This document shows positions 16,022 to 24,595 of a DNA stretch of 38,368 bases, piece by piece (positions within the stretch are counted from its first letter, which is position 1; each line of letters begins with the position of its first letter). The DNA comes from Streptomyces niveus (GTDB taxonomy: Bacteria; Actinomycetota; Actinomycetes; Streptomycetales; Streptomycetaceae). The notes under the pieces were generated by a model. The model ran no database searches. It was not told the origin of the DNA and saw nothing but the letters and a program-made list of their open reading frames with translations. The DNA lies in the NCBI RefSeq assembly GCF_001723055.1, contig NZ_MDCR01000282.1, positions 1-38,368 of the forward strand, written 5' to 3'. Both the position numbers and the translations under genes were made by a program.

Positions 16022-17056
16022 ATGTCCGTCAGACGTCGCGGCACGGCCGCACTCGTGGCCCTCGCCGCCGCCCTCTCCCTCGCCGCCTGCGGAAGCGACG
16101 GTGGGTCGGAGGAGAAGCCGGCCCCCGGCGCCGGCGCGGACAAGAAGGCCGTCGCGCAGGGCGGCGAGGACTTCGCGGAGGCGGCGGAGAAGACCGCGGG
16201 CTACGGCACCGACGCCAAGCCGGGCGAGTTCCCCCGTACCGTCACCCACGCCATGGGCGAGACCGTCGTCAAGGCGCGTCCCGAGCGCGTCGTCGTGCTC
16301 GACGTCGGCGAGTTCGACAACGTCGTCTCGCTCGGACTCGCACCGGTCGGCTACGCGCCCACCGAGGGCGACGAGGGCATCCCCGCCTACCTGAAGAAGG
16401 GCGCGGGCAGCCCCAAGAACGTCGGCACCATCAACGGCCTCAACCTGGAGGCCATCGCGGCGCTCAAGCCCGACCTGATCCTCGGCAGCCAGCTCCGCGC
16501 CGCCGACAAGTACGACGAGCTGTCGAAGATCGCGCCCACCGTGTTCGCCATCCGTCCCGGCTTCACCTGGAAGGAGAACTTCCGGCTCAACGCGGCGGCG
16601 CTCGACCGGAGCGCGGCGGCCGACAAGGCGCTCGACGCGTACGACGCGAAGGTCGAGGCGCTGTCCGCCGACATCGGCGCCGACAAGCCGACCGTCTCGA
16701 TGGTGCGTTACATGCCGGGCAAGATCCGCCTGTACGCGAAGGCGTCGTTCATCGGCACCATCCTTGAGGACGCCGGCCTGCCGAGGCCCGCGAACCAGCA
16801 GATCAACGATCTCGCCGTCGAGGTCAGCCCCGAGAAGATCGACGAGGCGGACGCCGACTGGATCTTCACCGGTGTGTACGGCGACCCCAAGGCCACCAAG
16901 CGGGACACCGCGCGCTCCAACCCACTCTGGAAGAACCTGAAGGCCGTCGGGGCCGGGCAGGCCGTGGACGTACCGGACGAGACCTGGTACCTGGGTCTCG
17001 GCGTCACCGCGGCCGGGCTCGTGCTGGACGACCTGCGCGGGTACCTGGCGAAGTGA
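16022..17056 (+). CDS. Iron-siderophore ABC transporter substrate-binding lipoprotein
   Basis: A 344-residue FepB/FecB-type periplasmic-binding protein that delivers ferric siderophores to an ABC importer. A type II signal peptide ends in the lipobox LAAC, with the lipidated Cys at residue 23, followed by a Ser/Gly/Glu-rich linker. The binding fold shows the family segments RVVVLDVGEFDNVVSLGLAPVG (about 94-115), NLEAIAALKPDLILGS and DADWIFTGVYG. An iron-box-like site and a GGAG ribosome binding site precede the ATG. No permease or ATPase gene is next to it; the next gene is convergent. It must therefore be an orphan receptor that uses an importer encoded elsewhere. Confidence 0.9.
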   Translation: MSVRRRGTAALVALAAALSLAACGSDGGSEEKPAPGAGADKKAVAQGGEDFAEAAEKTAGYGTDAKPGEFPRTVTHAMGETVVKARPERVVVLDVGEFDNVVSLGLAPVGYAPTEGDEGIPAYLKKGAGSPKNVGTINGLNLEAIAALKPDLILGSQLRAADKYDELSKIAPTVFAIRPGFTWKENFRLNAAALDRSAAADKALDAYDAKVEALSADIGADKPTVSMVRYMPGKIRLYAKASFIGTILEDAGLPRPANQQINDLAVEVSPEKIDEADADWIFTGVYGDPKATKRDTARSNPLWKNLKAVGAGQAVDVPDETWYLGLGVTAAGLVLDDLRGYLAK

Positions 17057-17087
17057 CGCGCGGGCACGGCCCTGGGCGCGAGGGGTG

Positions 17088-17717
17088 TCAGACCGTGGCG
17101 GTCAGCGGTGCGGCGGCTTCCCAGACGAACCCGTCCGGGTCGCTGAACGGGCCGGCCGCGCCGGCGAGTACGAGCCGGTGCGAGCCGGTGCCGTCGGCGG
17201 GGACACCCGCGTCCTTGGCGAGAGCACCGCGCTTGTAGAGAGCGAGCTTGACGGGTCCCGGCCCGGCGAACTCGACGTACGTGCCGCCGAAGCTCCTGCC
17301 CACCGTCAGGCCCCGCCCGACGTAGAACCGCTTGCCGGCCTTCACGTCCTCCACGCCCAGCAGGAGCACCAACTCGTCGAAGTCCCGGGTGACCGGGCCG
17401 GTGTCCTTCTTCCTGGACGTCGCGATCTTCCAGATCGTGCCGTCCGGGGCCCGGACCACGCCGCCGTAACCCCACAGGGACTTCGAGGCGGGCTTGAGGG
17501 CGGTGGCACCGGCGTCCAGGGCCGCGCCGATGATCGCGTCGACGTTGCCGGGCTGGGACACCACGAGCGACAGCGTGAAACCGCGGAAGCCGGTCGTGGG
17601 GGCCTCGGAGGCGCGCACGCGCACCTGCGACGGGTCCACTCCCAGGGCGGTGGAGCAGAAGCGGGCGGCGGCCGTGGTGTCGGCCACCTCAAGGGTGACG
17701 TAGTCGATGGAGTTCAT
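17088..17717 (-). CDS. VOC (glyoxalase/bleomycin resistance-type) family protein
   Basis: A 209-residue protein starting at the ATG at 17717. It contains two beta-alpha-beta-beta-beta modules of the vicinal oxygen chelate fold: DYVTLEVADTTAAARFCSTAL (5-25) with GVVRAPDGTIWKIATS, and VEDVKAGKRFYVGRGL (about 122-138) with FSDPDGFVWEAA at the end. VOC proteins of this type include lyases, dioxygenases and drug-binding proteins; no substrate can be assigned. It converges on the siderophore-binding gene with 31 bases between the stops and is divergent from the nif3-like gene. Confidence 0.85.
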   Translation of the reverse strand: MNSIDYVTLEVADTTAAARFCSTALGVDPSQVRVRASEAPTTGFRGFTLSLVVSQPGNVDAIIGAALDAGATALKPASKSLWGYGGVVRAPDGTIWKIATSRKKDTGPVTRDFDELVLLLGVEDVKAGKRFYVGRGLTVGRSFGGTYVEFAGPGPVKLALYKRGALAKDAGVPADGTGSHRLVLAGAAGPFSDPDGFVWEAAAPLTATV

Positions 17718-17847
17718 GTCCTCGACGCTAAGGGCGGGCGGGTCACCGGCGCTTCTCCGAAACCGCCCGGTCCGGCCGGGGCCCCCGGGCTGCCGGGGTG
17801 GACCGGCCGTGGTGGGTGCGCCATGGTCGGCAGGTAGCCTTTCCCCC

Positions 17848-18684
17848 GTGCCCCGCCTGTCCGAAGTCCTCGCCCAGTTCGACGCCCTCTGGCCGCCCGA
17901 GCGGGCCGAACAGTGGGACGCCGTCGGCACCGTCTGCGGCGATCCCGAAGCCCCGGTGACCCGTGTCCTCATCGCCGTCGACCCGGTCATGTCCGTCGTG
18001 GACGAGGCCCTTGAGCTGGGCGCGGATCTGATCCTGACCCACCACCCGCTCTATCTGCGGGGAACGACGACCGTCGCCGCGGGCACCTTCAAGGGCCGCG
18101 TCGTGCACACGCTCATCAAGCACGACATCGCGCTGCACGTCGCGCACACCAACGCCGACAGCGCCGATCCGGGAGTCTCCGACGCCCTCGCCGGCGCGCT
18201 CGACCTGCGGGTCGTCGGCCCCCTCGTACCCGATCCGACCGACCCCGCGGGCCGCCGCGGACTCGGCCGGATCTGCGAACTCGACCGCCCCGCCACTCTC
18301 CGCGACTTCGCCGCGCGCGCCGCGCACCGGCTGCCCGCCACCGCGCAGGGCATCCGCGTGGCCGGCGACCCCGACGCCGTCGTGCGTACCGTCGCCGTGA
18401 GCGGCGGATCCGGCGACAGCCTCTTCGACCACGTACGGGCGGCGGGCGTGGACGTCTTCCTCACCGCCGACCTGCGCCACCACCCGGTCTCCGAGGCCAC
18501 CCAGCACACCCCGCTGGCCCTGGTCGACGCCGCGCACTGGGCCACCGAGTGGCCCTGGTGCGAACTGGCGGCCACCCAGCTCGACGAGATTTCCGACCGC
18601 CACGGCTGGGACCTGCGGGTCCACGTCTCGAAGACGGTCACCGACCCCTGGTCCTCCCACCATTCCTCAGGAGCCCCCAACTGA
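17848..18684 (+). CDS. Nif3-like dinuclear metal centre protein
   Basis: A 278-residue protein of the NIF3 / 'GTP cyclohydrolase I type 2' family, usually a hexamer with two metal ions per subunit. Metal ligands are visible in LILTHHPLY (His65, His66), HVAHTNAD (Asp104) and, near the C terminus, the DAAHWATEWP segment with the final His/Glu pair. The central PII-like insertion is short. I chose GTG at 17848, where the family N terminus (PRLSEVLAQFDALWPPERAEQWDAVG) begins; the frame extends upstream into the divergent gene. The stop overlaps the next start. The gene order nif3, zinc ribbon, RNase HI/phosphatase is conserved in many actinobacteria. The biochemical role of the family is still debated. 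Confidence 0.9.
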   Translation: MPRLSEVLAQFDALWPPERAEQWDAVGTVCGDPEAPVTRVLIAVDPVMSVVDEALELGADLILTHHPLYLRGTTTVAAGTFKGRVVHTLIKHDIALHVAHTNADSADPGVSDALAGALDLRVVGPLVPDPTDPAGRRGLGRICELDRPATLRDFAARAAHRLPATAQGIRVAGDPDAVVRTVAVSGGSGDSLFDHVRAAGVDVFLTADLRHHPVSEATQHTPLALVDAAHWATEWPWCELAATQLDEISDRHGWDLRVHVSKTVTDPWSSHHSSGAPN

Positions 18685-19424
18685 ACGCCGACCCCGCCGA
18701 CCAGATCCGACTCCTCGACGTCCAGGCCCTCGATCTGCGACTCCAGCAGCTCGCCCACCGGCGCGACTCGCTGCCCGAGCACGCCGAGATCGAGTCGCTG
18801 GCCAAGGACCTCACCCAGCTGCGCGACCTGCTGGTCGCCTCGCAGACCGAGGAGAGCGACACCGCGCGCGAGCAGACGAAGGCGGAGCAGGACGTCGACC
18901 AGGTCCGCCAGCGCGCCGTACGCGACCAGCAGCGCCTCGACTCCGGCGCCGTCACCTCGCCGAAGGACCTCGAAAGCCTCCAGCGCGAGATCGTCTCGCT
19001 CGCCAAGCGCCAGGGTGATCTGGAGGACGTCGTCCTCGAAGTGATGGAGCGCCGCGAGGCCGCGCAGGAGCGTGCCGCCGAGCTGACGGAGCGCGTCTCC
19101 GCCGTCCAGGCCAAGTCGGACGACGCCGTGGCGCGCCGCGACACCGCCGCCGGGACGATCGGCGCCGAGGAGGCGACGGCGGCCAAGGAGCGCGAGACCG
19201 TCTCCGCGACGATCCCCGCCGATCTGCTCAAGCTGTACGAGAAGCTGCGCGTGCAGCAGGGCGGCGTCGGCGCGGCCCGTCTCTACCAGCGGCGCTGTGA
19301 GGGCTGCCGGCTGGAGCTCAACATCACCGAGGTCAACGAGGTCAAGGCGGCGAGCCCCAGCACCGTCCTGCGGTGCGAGAACTGCCACCGCATTCTCGTC
19401 CGTACGTCCGAATCGGGTCTGTAG
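18681..19424 (+). CDS. C4-type zinc ribbon coiled-coil protein
   Basis: A 247-residue protein whose first 180 residues are a long charged coiled coil (LDLRLQQLAHRRDSLPEHAE and on, with heptads through AQERAAELTERVS). A C-terminal zinc ribbon has two CxxC pairs, CEGC and CENC, at about 208-238. It is of the type annotated as 'zinc ribbon domain protein' next to nif3. The start appears to be CTG at 18681: AGGAG lies eight bases upstream (18668-18672), the frame begins LNADPADQIRLLDVQALD, and no ATG, GTG or TTG lies in a sensible place. The CTG overlaps the nif3 stop (CTGA). The stop TAG is followed at once by the next gene. Confidence 0.85.
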   Translation: MNADPADQIRLLDVQALDLRLQQLAHRRDSLPEHAEIESLAKDLTQLRDLLVASQTEESDTAREQTKAEQDVDQVRQRAVRDQQRLDSGAVTSPKDLESLQREIVSLAKRQGDLEDVVLEVMERREAAQERAAELTERVSAVQAKSDDAVARRDTAAGTIGAEEATAAKERETVSATIPADLLKLYEKLRVQQGGVGAARLYQRRCEGCRLELNITEVNEVKAASPSTVLRCENCHRILVRTSESGL

Positions 19425-20657
19425 ATGCCGAAATTCGTCGTCGAGGCGGACGGCGGGTCGCGGGGCAACCCGGGCCCGGCGGGTTACGGAGCCGTCGTCA
19501 TCGACGCGGTGACCGGTGAGACGCTCGCCGAGGCCGCCGAGTACATCGGCGTCGCCACGAACAACGTCGCCGAGTACAAGGGCCTGATCGCCGGGCTGAA
19601 GGCCGCGAGGACACTCGACCCGGCCGCCGACGTCCACGTACGGATGGACTCCAAGCTCGTCGTGGAGCAGATGTCGGGCCGCTGGAAGATCAAGCACCCG
19701 GACATGAAGCCGCTCGCCGCCGAGGCCGCGCGGATCCTGCCGGCGGGGCAGGTCCGCTACGAGTGGATCCCGCGCGAGAAGAACAAGCACGCCGACCGGC
19801 TCGCCAACGAGGCGATGGACGCGGGCAAGAGGGGCAAGCAGTGGGAGCCGTCGCGCTCCACGGCCGAGCTGGGCGCACGGGCGCGCTCGGCCGCTCCCGC
19901 TCCTGAGGGGCCGCCGGGGGACGCGGCGGCCGGCGCGGCCAAGGCGCGCGCGGCGCTGGCCGCCTCGTACGAGCTGTCCGCCGCCGTTCCCGAGCAGGCC
20001 GCGCCGCCCGTCGGCTGGGGCTCGGCCGACCTCGGTACGCCCGCCACGTTCGTCCTGCTGCGGCACGGCGAGACGGTCCTCACCCCCGAGAAGCGCTTCT
20101 CGGGCAGCGGCGGCAGCGACCCGGCGCTGTCGGCGGTCGGCCGCAGGCAGGCCGACGCGGTCGCCACCGCGCTCGCCGCGCGCGGCACGATCGAGGCCGT
20201 CGTCTCCTCCCCGCTGCTGCGCTGCCGCGAGACGGCCGACGCGGTCGCCACCCGGCTCGGCCTGGAGGTGAGCGTCGAGGACGGGCTGCGTGAGACGGAC
20301 TTCGGCGCCTGGGAAGGGATGACGTTCGCCGAGGTCAGGGAGCGGTACGCGGACGATCTCAGCGCCTGGCTGGCCTCGCCCGACGTGGCCCCGACCGGCG
20401 GCGGCGAGAGCTTCGCCTCGGTCACGACGCGGGTCGCCGCCACCCGCACCACGCTGCTGGCGAGGCACCCGGGGCGTACGGTGCTGGTCGTCACCCATGT
20501 GACACCGGTGAAGACCCTGGTCCGACTGGCGCTGGGCGCACCGCCGGAATCGCTGTTCCGGATGGAGCTGTCGGCCGCGTCGCTGTCGGCGGTGGCGTAC
20601 TACGCGGACGGCAACGCGTCGCTGCGGCTGCTGAACGACACGTCGCATCTGCGCTGA
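19425..20657 (+). CDS. Bifunctional RNase HI / acid phosphatase
   Basis: A 410-residue two-domain protein of the type called RnhC in mycobacteria. The N-terminal RNase HI domain (1-135) has the four carboxylates Asp9 (VVEADGGSRGNPG), Glu50 (NNVAEYKG), Asp75 (RMDSKLV) and Asp124 (KHADRLANE), for cutting RNA in RNA:DNA hybrids. An Ala/Pro/Arg-rich linker (about 140-200) joins it to a histidine-phosphatase domain with the RHGE motif (213-216, nucleophile His214) and a second His in VVTHVTPVK. All active-site residues are present. In mycobacteria the phosphatase part acts on alpha-ribazole phosphate. The gene begins directly after the zinc-ribbon stop codon, so the nif3-zinc ribbon-rnhC run is one operon. 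Confidence 0.93.
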   Translation: MPKFVVEADGGSRGNPGPAGYGAVVIDAVTGETLAEAAEYIGVATNNVAEYKGLIAGLKAARTLDPAADVHVRMDSKLVVEQMSGRWKIKHPDMKPLAAEAARILPAGQVRYEWIPREKNKHADRLANEAMDAGKRGKQWEPSRSTAELGARARSAAPAPEGPPGDAAAGAAKARAALAASYELSAAVPEQAAPPVGWGSADLGTPATFVLLRHGETVLTPEKRFSGSGGSDPALSAVGRRQADAVATALAARGTIEAVVSSPLLRCRETADAVATRLGLEVSVEDGLRETDFGAWEGMTFAEVRERYADDLSAWLASPDVAPTGGGESFASVTTRVAATRTTLLARHPGRTVLVVTHVTPVKTLVRLALGAPPESLFRMELSAASLSAVAYYADGNASLRLLNDTSHLR

Positions 20658-20680
20658 GCGCCCGGGGGAGGGGGCGCGGC

Positions 20681-21514
20681 ATGGGCTGGCAACTGACCGA
20701 GGACGTCGAGGAGTTCCGTACGGCGGCCGATCCCTGCCTCGTACGGGACCCCGCCCGATCGACGCTGCTGCTCACGATCAGCGAGTCGATCCGCGTCAAC
20801 GGGGCGGCGGGGCCCGCCCGGTTCGGCTACTGGCGGGAGAACGAGGCCGCCCCGGTCTCCGCCGGCTTCGTCCAGACACCGCCGCTGCGCCCCCTGCTCG
20901 GTCCGATGCCGGACCGGGCGGCGCGCGAACTCGTTCCCGTACTGCGCGCCGCCCAGCCGTCGTTGGACTCCGTGCAGGGCGAGAACGCGTGCGCGGAGGC
21001 GTTCGCCGCCGAGTGGACCGGGCGGTCCGGCGGCTGGCGGATCTCGCACCAGGTGCGGCTGTTCCGGCTGGCCGAGCTGACTCCACCGGACCCCGCCCCG
21101 GCCGGCCGGGCCCGCCTCGCCGCCGCCGCCGACCTGCCGCTCCTCGCCGAGTGGACGAGCGCCTTCGCGGCCGACACCGGTCAGCCGGGCGCCGACCACA
21201 CACAGGCCACGGCCGAGCGCGTCTCGACCGGCCGGATGTGGCTCTGGGACGTCGCGGGCGCACCGGTGGCGATGGCCTCGGTCTCCCCGGTCATCGCGGG
21301 CCAGGCACGGGTGGCACCCGTCTACACACCGCCCCGGCTGCGCGGTCGCGGTTACGGGGGAGCGGTCACGGCCGCGGTCAGCCGGGCGACGCTGGACGCG
21401 GGCGCCGAACAGGTGCTGCTCTACACGGACTTGGCGAACCCGACGAGCAACGCGCTCTACCGGCGGCTGGGATACCGGCCGTTGACGGACAGTCAGACGC
21501 TGACCTTCGAGTAG
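20681..21514 (+). CDS. GNAT family N-acetyltransferase
   Basis: A 277-residue protein with a C-terminal GNAT domain. The acetyl-CoA loop is RLRGRGYGGAVTAAVSRA (about 224-241), matching the R/Q-x-x-G-x-G/A signature, followed by VLLYTDLANPTSNALYRRLGYRP, the standard last strand-helix-strand. The N-terminal 130 residues form a second, degenerate domain often seen in such Streptomyces proteins. The substrate is unknown. It is 23 bases past the rnhC stop with GGGGGAGGGGGC nearby, so it may be read with the rnhC operon. It converges on the aldolase gene. Confidence 0.85.
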   Translation: MGWQLTEDVEEFRTAADPCLVRDPARSTLLLTISESIRVNGAAGPARFGYWRENEAAPVSAGFVQTPPLRPLLGPMPDRAARELVPVLRAAQPSLDSVQGENACAEAFAAEWTGRSGGWRISHQVRLFRLAELTPPDPAPAGRARLAAAADLPLLAEWTSAFAADTGQPGADHTQATAERVSTGRMWLWDVAGAPVAMASVSPVIAGQARVAPVYTPPRLRGRGYGGAVTAAVSRATLDAGAEQVLLYTDLANPTSNALYRRLGYRPLTDSQTLTFE

Positions 21515-21534
21515 CCGTGGGCATGGCCGTCGCG

Positions 21535-22149
21535 TCAGCGCAGCGCCGACGCCTCGCGCGCCAGTTTCTCCACCCGGGCCCAGTCCTTCGACGTGATCGC
21601 GTCCGGCGGCAGCATCCAGGAGCCGCCCACGCAGCCCACGTTCTTCAGCGCCAGATACGACGGCGCCGACGCCAGGGAGATGCCGCCCGTCGGGCAGAAG
21701 CGGGCCTGTGGCAGGGGGCCCGACAGGGACTTGAGGTAGGCCGTGCCGCCCGCCGCCTCCGCCGGGAAGAACTTCATCTCGCTCACGCCCCGCTCCAGCA
21801 GCGCCACGACCTCCGACGTCGTCGAGACGCCCGGCAGGAACGGCAGCCCGGACGCCCGCATCGCCGCCAGCAGCGTGTCCGTCCAGCCGGGGCTGACCAG
21901 GAAGCGGGCACCGGCCGACACCGCTTCCGTCACCGTGGCCGCCGAGACGACCGTCCCGGCGCCCACCACCGCCTCCGGCACCTCCGCGGCGATCGCCCGG
22001 ATCGCGTCCGGCGCGTCCGGGGTGCGCAGTGTCACCTCGATCGCGGGCAGGCCGCCGGCCACCAGGGCACGCGCCAGGGGTACGGCGTCGGCGACGTCGT
22101 CCACGACGACGACAGGGACAACGGGGGCGAGGTCCAGCACGGAGGTCAT
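21535..22149 (-). CDS. KDPG / 4-hydroxy-2-oxoglutarate aldolase
   Basis: A 204-residue class I aldolase that splits 2-keto-3-deoxy-6-phosphogluconate to pyruvate and glyceraldehyde 3-phosphate, or 4-hydroxy-2-oxoglutarate to pyruvate and glyoxylate. Family signatures: IEVTLRTPDAPDAI (about 38-51, catalytic Glu), VGAGTV, FLVSPG, FLPGVSTTSE, the Schiff-base Lys in EMKFFPAEAAGG and the phosphate-binding CPTGGI. The start is the ATG at 22149; an upstream ATG at 22206 would add residues unlike the family. No gluconate kinase or dehydratase gene lies next to it, so its pathway place is not given by context. Confidence 0.9.
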   Translation of the reverse strand: MTSVLDLAPVVPVVVVDDVADAVPLARALVAGGLPAIEVTLRTPDAPDAIRAIAAEVPEAVVGAGTVVSAATVTEAVSAGARFLVSPGWTDTLLAAMRASGLPFLPGVSTTSEVVALLERGVSEMKFFPAEAAGGTAYLKSLSGPLPQARFCPTGGISLASAPSYLALKNVGCVGGSWMLPPDAITSKDWARVEKLAREASALR

Positions 22150-22225
22150 GCCGTTATCCTGCCGCGCCGCCCACGCTCCTCGCAACGAGCGTTGCGCCCT
22201 GTGCAACAGTGCCCGGCGGGGGACC

Positions 22226-23026
22226 TCAGTGGATCTCCCGGACCACCACGTCCAGTGCCCACGACCGCCCCGCCCCGCCGGGCGCCGCGACCTCCACCAC
22301 GTACCCCAACTCGCGCAGCGTCTCCACCAGTTGGGCGGGCTTCTTCGGCCGGGCTCCGGCCGTCAGCAGGTCCCTGACCAGCCGGCCCTTCGTCGCCTTG
22401 TTGAAGTGGCTGACCACCGACCGCTTCTCGGCACCGTCCACGATCTGCGCGTGCAGCACGCGCACCGTCGCCGTACGGGCCGCGACGTCGCCCGCCGGCC
22501 TCCAGGCCGGCGTGTACGAGGACGAGCGCAGGTCCAGTACGAGCCCGTCGCCCGCCACCTCGGGCAGGACCGGGGCCATGGCCCTGCGCCAGTGGGCGCC
22601 CAGCGCGCCGACGCCCGGCAGCCGTACGCCCATCGAGCAGCGGTACGACGGGATCCGGTCGCCGATCCGTACCGCGCCCCACAGTCCCGAGAAGACCAGC
22701 AGCGACCGCCCGGCCCGCCGCCGCGCGGCGGTGTCCAGCGTGGCGAGGCCCAGCGCGTCGTACAGGACCCCGGTGTAGATGTCCCCGGCCGGCCGCGTCC
22801 CCGCGGTCCGCAGCGCCACGTTCTTGACGATCTCGCCGCGCAGCCCCTCACTCAGGCCCAGGACCTCCGCGGCCTTCTCCTCGTCGGCGGCGCACAGCTC
22901 GACCAACTCGTCCAGCACGGCGGCCCGTGCCCCGGCCAGTCCGGGCAGCGACAGTGATTCCGGCTTCAGCGGAGCCCCGCGGCCGGAAGCGGCCTTGCCT
23001 TCCGACGGCGGCAACAGCACGAGCAC
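22226..23026 (-). CDS. YaaA-family peroxide stress protein
   Basis: A 266-residue member of the YaaA/DUF328 family. The family N terminus MLVLLPPSEGK appears at residues 1-11 when translation starts at GTG 23026, which has AGGAG seven bases upstream. Other family segments include YTGVLYDALGL, the conserved LLVFSGLWGAVRIGDRIPSYRCSMG and SHFNKATKGRLVRDLL. In E. coli YaaA lowers free iron during peroxide stress and binds DNA. It is 76 bases upstream of the aldolase gene on the same strand, so they could be co-transcribed, though their functions do not suggest it. Confidence 0.88.
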   Translation of the reverse strand: MLVLLPPSEGKAASGRGAPLKPESLSLPGLAGARAAVLDELVELCAADEEKAAEVLGLSEGLRGEIVKNVALRTAGTRPAGDIYTGVLYDALGLATLDTAARRRAGRSLLVFSGLWGAVRIGDRIPSYRCSMGVRLPGVGALGAHWRRAMAPVLPEVAGDGLVLDLRSSSYTPAWRPAGDVAARTATVRVLHAQIVDGAEKRSVVSHFNKATKGRLVRDLLTAGARPKKPAQLVETLRELGYVVEVAAPGGAGRSWALDVVVREIH

Positions 23027-23106
23027 GGTGGTTCTCCTCAAAGATGTACGGACGACGCGGCCCCCGGTCCGCCAGGTTAAGCGGTGCGGCGCGCCCACGC
23101 CGAAGG

Positions 23107-23133
23107 GCCCGCCCCGGACTTCCCGGGGCGGGC
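23107..23133. terminator. Perfect 11-bp GC hairpin upstream of yaaA
   Basis: GCCCGCCCCGG (23107-23117) and its exact complement (23123-23133) flank a five-base loop. It lies 80 bases beyond the yaaA start, at the border to the non-coding region that follows. It could stop leftward transcripts from the accessory stretch before they reach yaaA, or act as an insulator; no T-run fixes the direction. Confidence 0.6.
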
Positions 23134-23797
23134 TGTGCCTCCCGAACTCGTCAACATCACCCGACCGTGGATCGGGGCGCCTCCCAAACCCATCGACAAG
23201 TGACGTCACTACTGCTCGATAAAGCCAATCACAGGACTATTCGGGAAGGTACGCCCTTCGCCGTGCCAACCCGAGGCCGATCCACAGGTCTTGAGCATTG
23301 CTCCCGCAGGTAGGTCGTGATGGCTCATACGCGCACTGTCACGGGTTCGCACCTTCTGCGATTCCTCACCTTTAGGGTTCAGAAACAGGCACCAAGCTTG
23401 ACGCCGTCGGGGATCTTGAAATCCCTGATGCTCGATCCGGACTCCTCCGGGATCTGGCACGCCGTCACGGTCCGCGGCGGCACGACCGGGCCCGCCGACG
23501 AGATCGCCGTCCCGCCGGCCAGGCCCCCGGGCCGCCGACGGCCAGATCGCCGGCTTCGTCCACCATCTGGTGGATTCGGTGTGCCCGTCGAGACCAACCG
23601 CCCGCCCCGCCGACCCGTGTCCGGCGGGGCCGGGACCTGGCGGCGGTCGGCCTGGCGGCCGGGGATGCGGCGCGGCGGACCAAAGGTAGATCTGGTGGGC
23701 ATCTGTGCGGAGAGAGCCGTTCCTGTCACTCTGGAAGCCGGGGCGAGTATGTGCTCGGCAGCCCGACAGGCCGGGGGAATTCGACGGGGGACGGCGG
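23134..23797. other. Gene-poor 660-bp region with gene debris
   Basis: I see no intact gene. Base composition changes from AT-richer (23140-23400) to very GC-rich. On the minus strand, a frame ending at 23379 carries TACQIPEESGSSIRDFKIPDG, whose RDFKIPDG part resembles the RDSKDPDGP core of DUF397 proteins, but no full domain can be built. The left copy of a 30-bp inverted repeat lies inside it. It reads as decayed sequence at the edge of an accessory insert. Confidence 0.45.
23396..23425 (-). repeat. Left copy of the 30-bp inverted repeat
   Basis: The minus strand reads GGGATTTCAAGATCCCCGAC followed by GGCGTCAAGC. The right copy (25589-25618, plus strand) is identical except one base (29/30). 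In one frame both copies encode RDFKIPD(G/S)VK. The copies face each other across the TIGR04222-like and TPR genes. Either they are remnants of one duplicated gene end or they mark the ends of a mobile segment. Confidence 0.8.
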
Positions 23798-24595
23798 ATG
23801 CCAGGCTTTTTGGGGGACTTACCGACTTTCTGGGCCTTCGCGCTGGTCTGGGTGGGCGGCTTCACGATGTTCATGGCGTGCTCGCTGGTCCGCCTCCGTT
23901 ACGCGCTGCGGCGCGACCGGCGGGCCGTCGGACGCTTCTTCGAGACGGGTGCCGCCAAGCCCGTTCTCGCCATGTATCACCTTGAGGGAGAACGGGCCGC
24001 CACCCAGGCCGGGATGCTGCTGCTCTCCGCAGGGCCCCGCTCCGTCTGCGGCCTGCGCCGCTCGGTACGGGAGACACAGCCGGAAACGCATCCTCTGCCG
24101 GCGTCTCTGCGGACGGCCGTTGACGACGCCGGGGAGAGCGGCACTCTGGAGGAGGTGAGAGCCTCGCCCCGCTTCCCGGCTTTCAGTTTCGAGTTGCGGC
24201 GGACGGCACGGCGTACCCTCCCCACTCGCCGGACGGGCGACGTGCCCGGCACGAGGGAAGGGTGGGCCGCGGTGTGCGGTCTGTCCGCCGTCCTTGCCCT
24301 CGGCATCGGCTTCTACACCCGCGAGCCGGACGCGGGCGGGTTCTGGTTCTTGATCGCCCTGGCCGTGCATGTGCCGGTGGTGGCCTGGCTCGCGAAGGCG
24401 GACGGGCTTCGGGGACCAGAGCGGTGGCCCGAGTTCGACGCGCTGTGCGCACGCTGCGTCGCCGAGGCCGGGGTGCGCGTCCCGGAGCCGCGGCGGGTCG
24501 CCGGTACGGGCTCCGCCCCTGCCTCCGGCTGGGCCGTCGACGGCGGTGTCGGCGCGTCCAGTTCGTGCGGCGGTGGCTGCGGCGGTGGTGTATGA
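23798..24595 (+). CDS. TIGR04222-like membrane protein with Cys/Gly tail
   Basis: A 265-residue membrane protein. Spans lie at about 10-31 (TFWAFALVWVGGFTMFMACSLV), 156-173 (WAAVCGLSAVLALGIGFY) and 180-199 (GGFWFLIALAVHVPVVAWL), with a cytoplasmic or outside domain between span 1 and 2. The C terminus ends in SSSCGGGCGGGV, the Gly/Cys run typical of the TIGR04222 group of actinobacterial membrane proteins, whose function is unknown. The ATG at 23798 has a GGGGGACGG stretch upstream. The stop overlaps the start of the TPR gene (ATGA), which strongly suggests the two act together. The family usually has more Cys/Gly repeats, so this copy is a short version. Confidence 0.68.
   Translation: MPGFLGDLPTFWAFALVWVGGFTMFMACSLVRLRYALRRDRRAVGRFFETGAAKPVLAMYHLEGERAATQAGMLLLSAGPRSVCGLRRSVRETQPETHPLPASLRTAVDDAGESGTLEEVRASPRFPAFSFELRRTARRTLPTRRTGDVPGTREGWAAVCGLSAVLALGIGFYTREPDAGGFWFLIALAVHVPVVAWLAKADGLRGPERWPEFDALCARCVAEAGVRVPEPRRVAGTGSAPASGWAVDGGVGASSSCGGGCGGGV

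Noticed and set aside
18051..20648. An 865-codon open frame on the minus strand
   Set aside because: It is exactly antisense to nif3, the zinc-ribbon gene and rnhC, whose domains are clear. Its translation is Arg/Gly/Val-rich with no domain. GC-rich third positions create such mirror frames.
23379..23729. A complete DUF397 gene on the minus strand
   Set aside because: Only the short RDFKIPDG part resembles the family; the rest is Arg/Pro-rich and the usual N-terminal WRKSSYSGG-type motif is missing.
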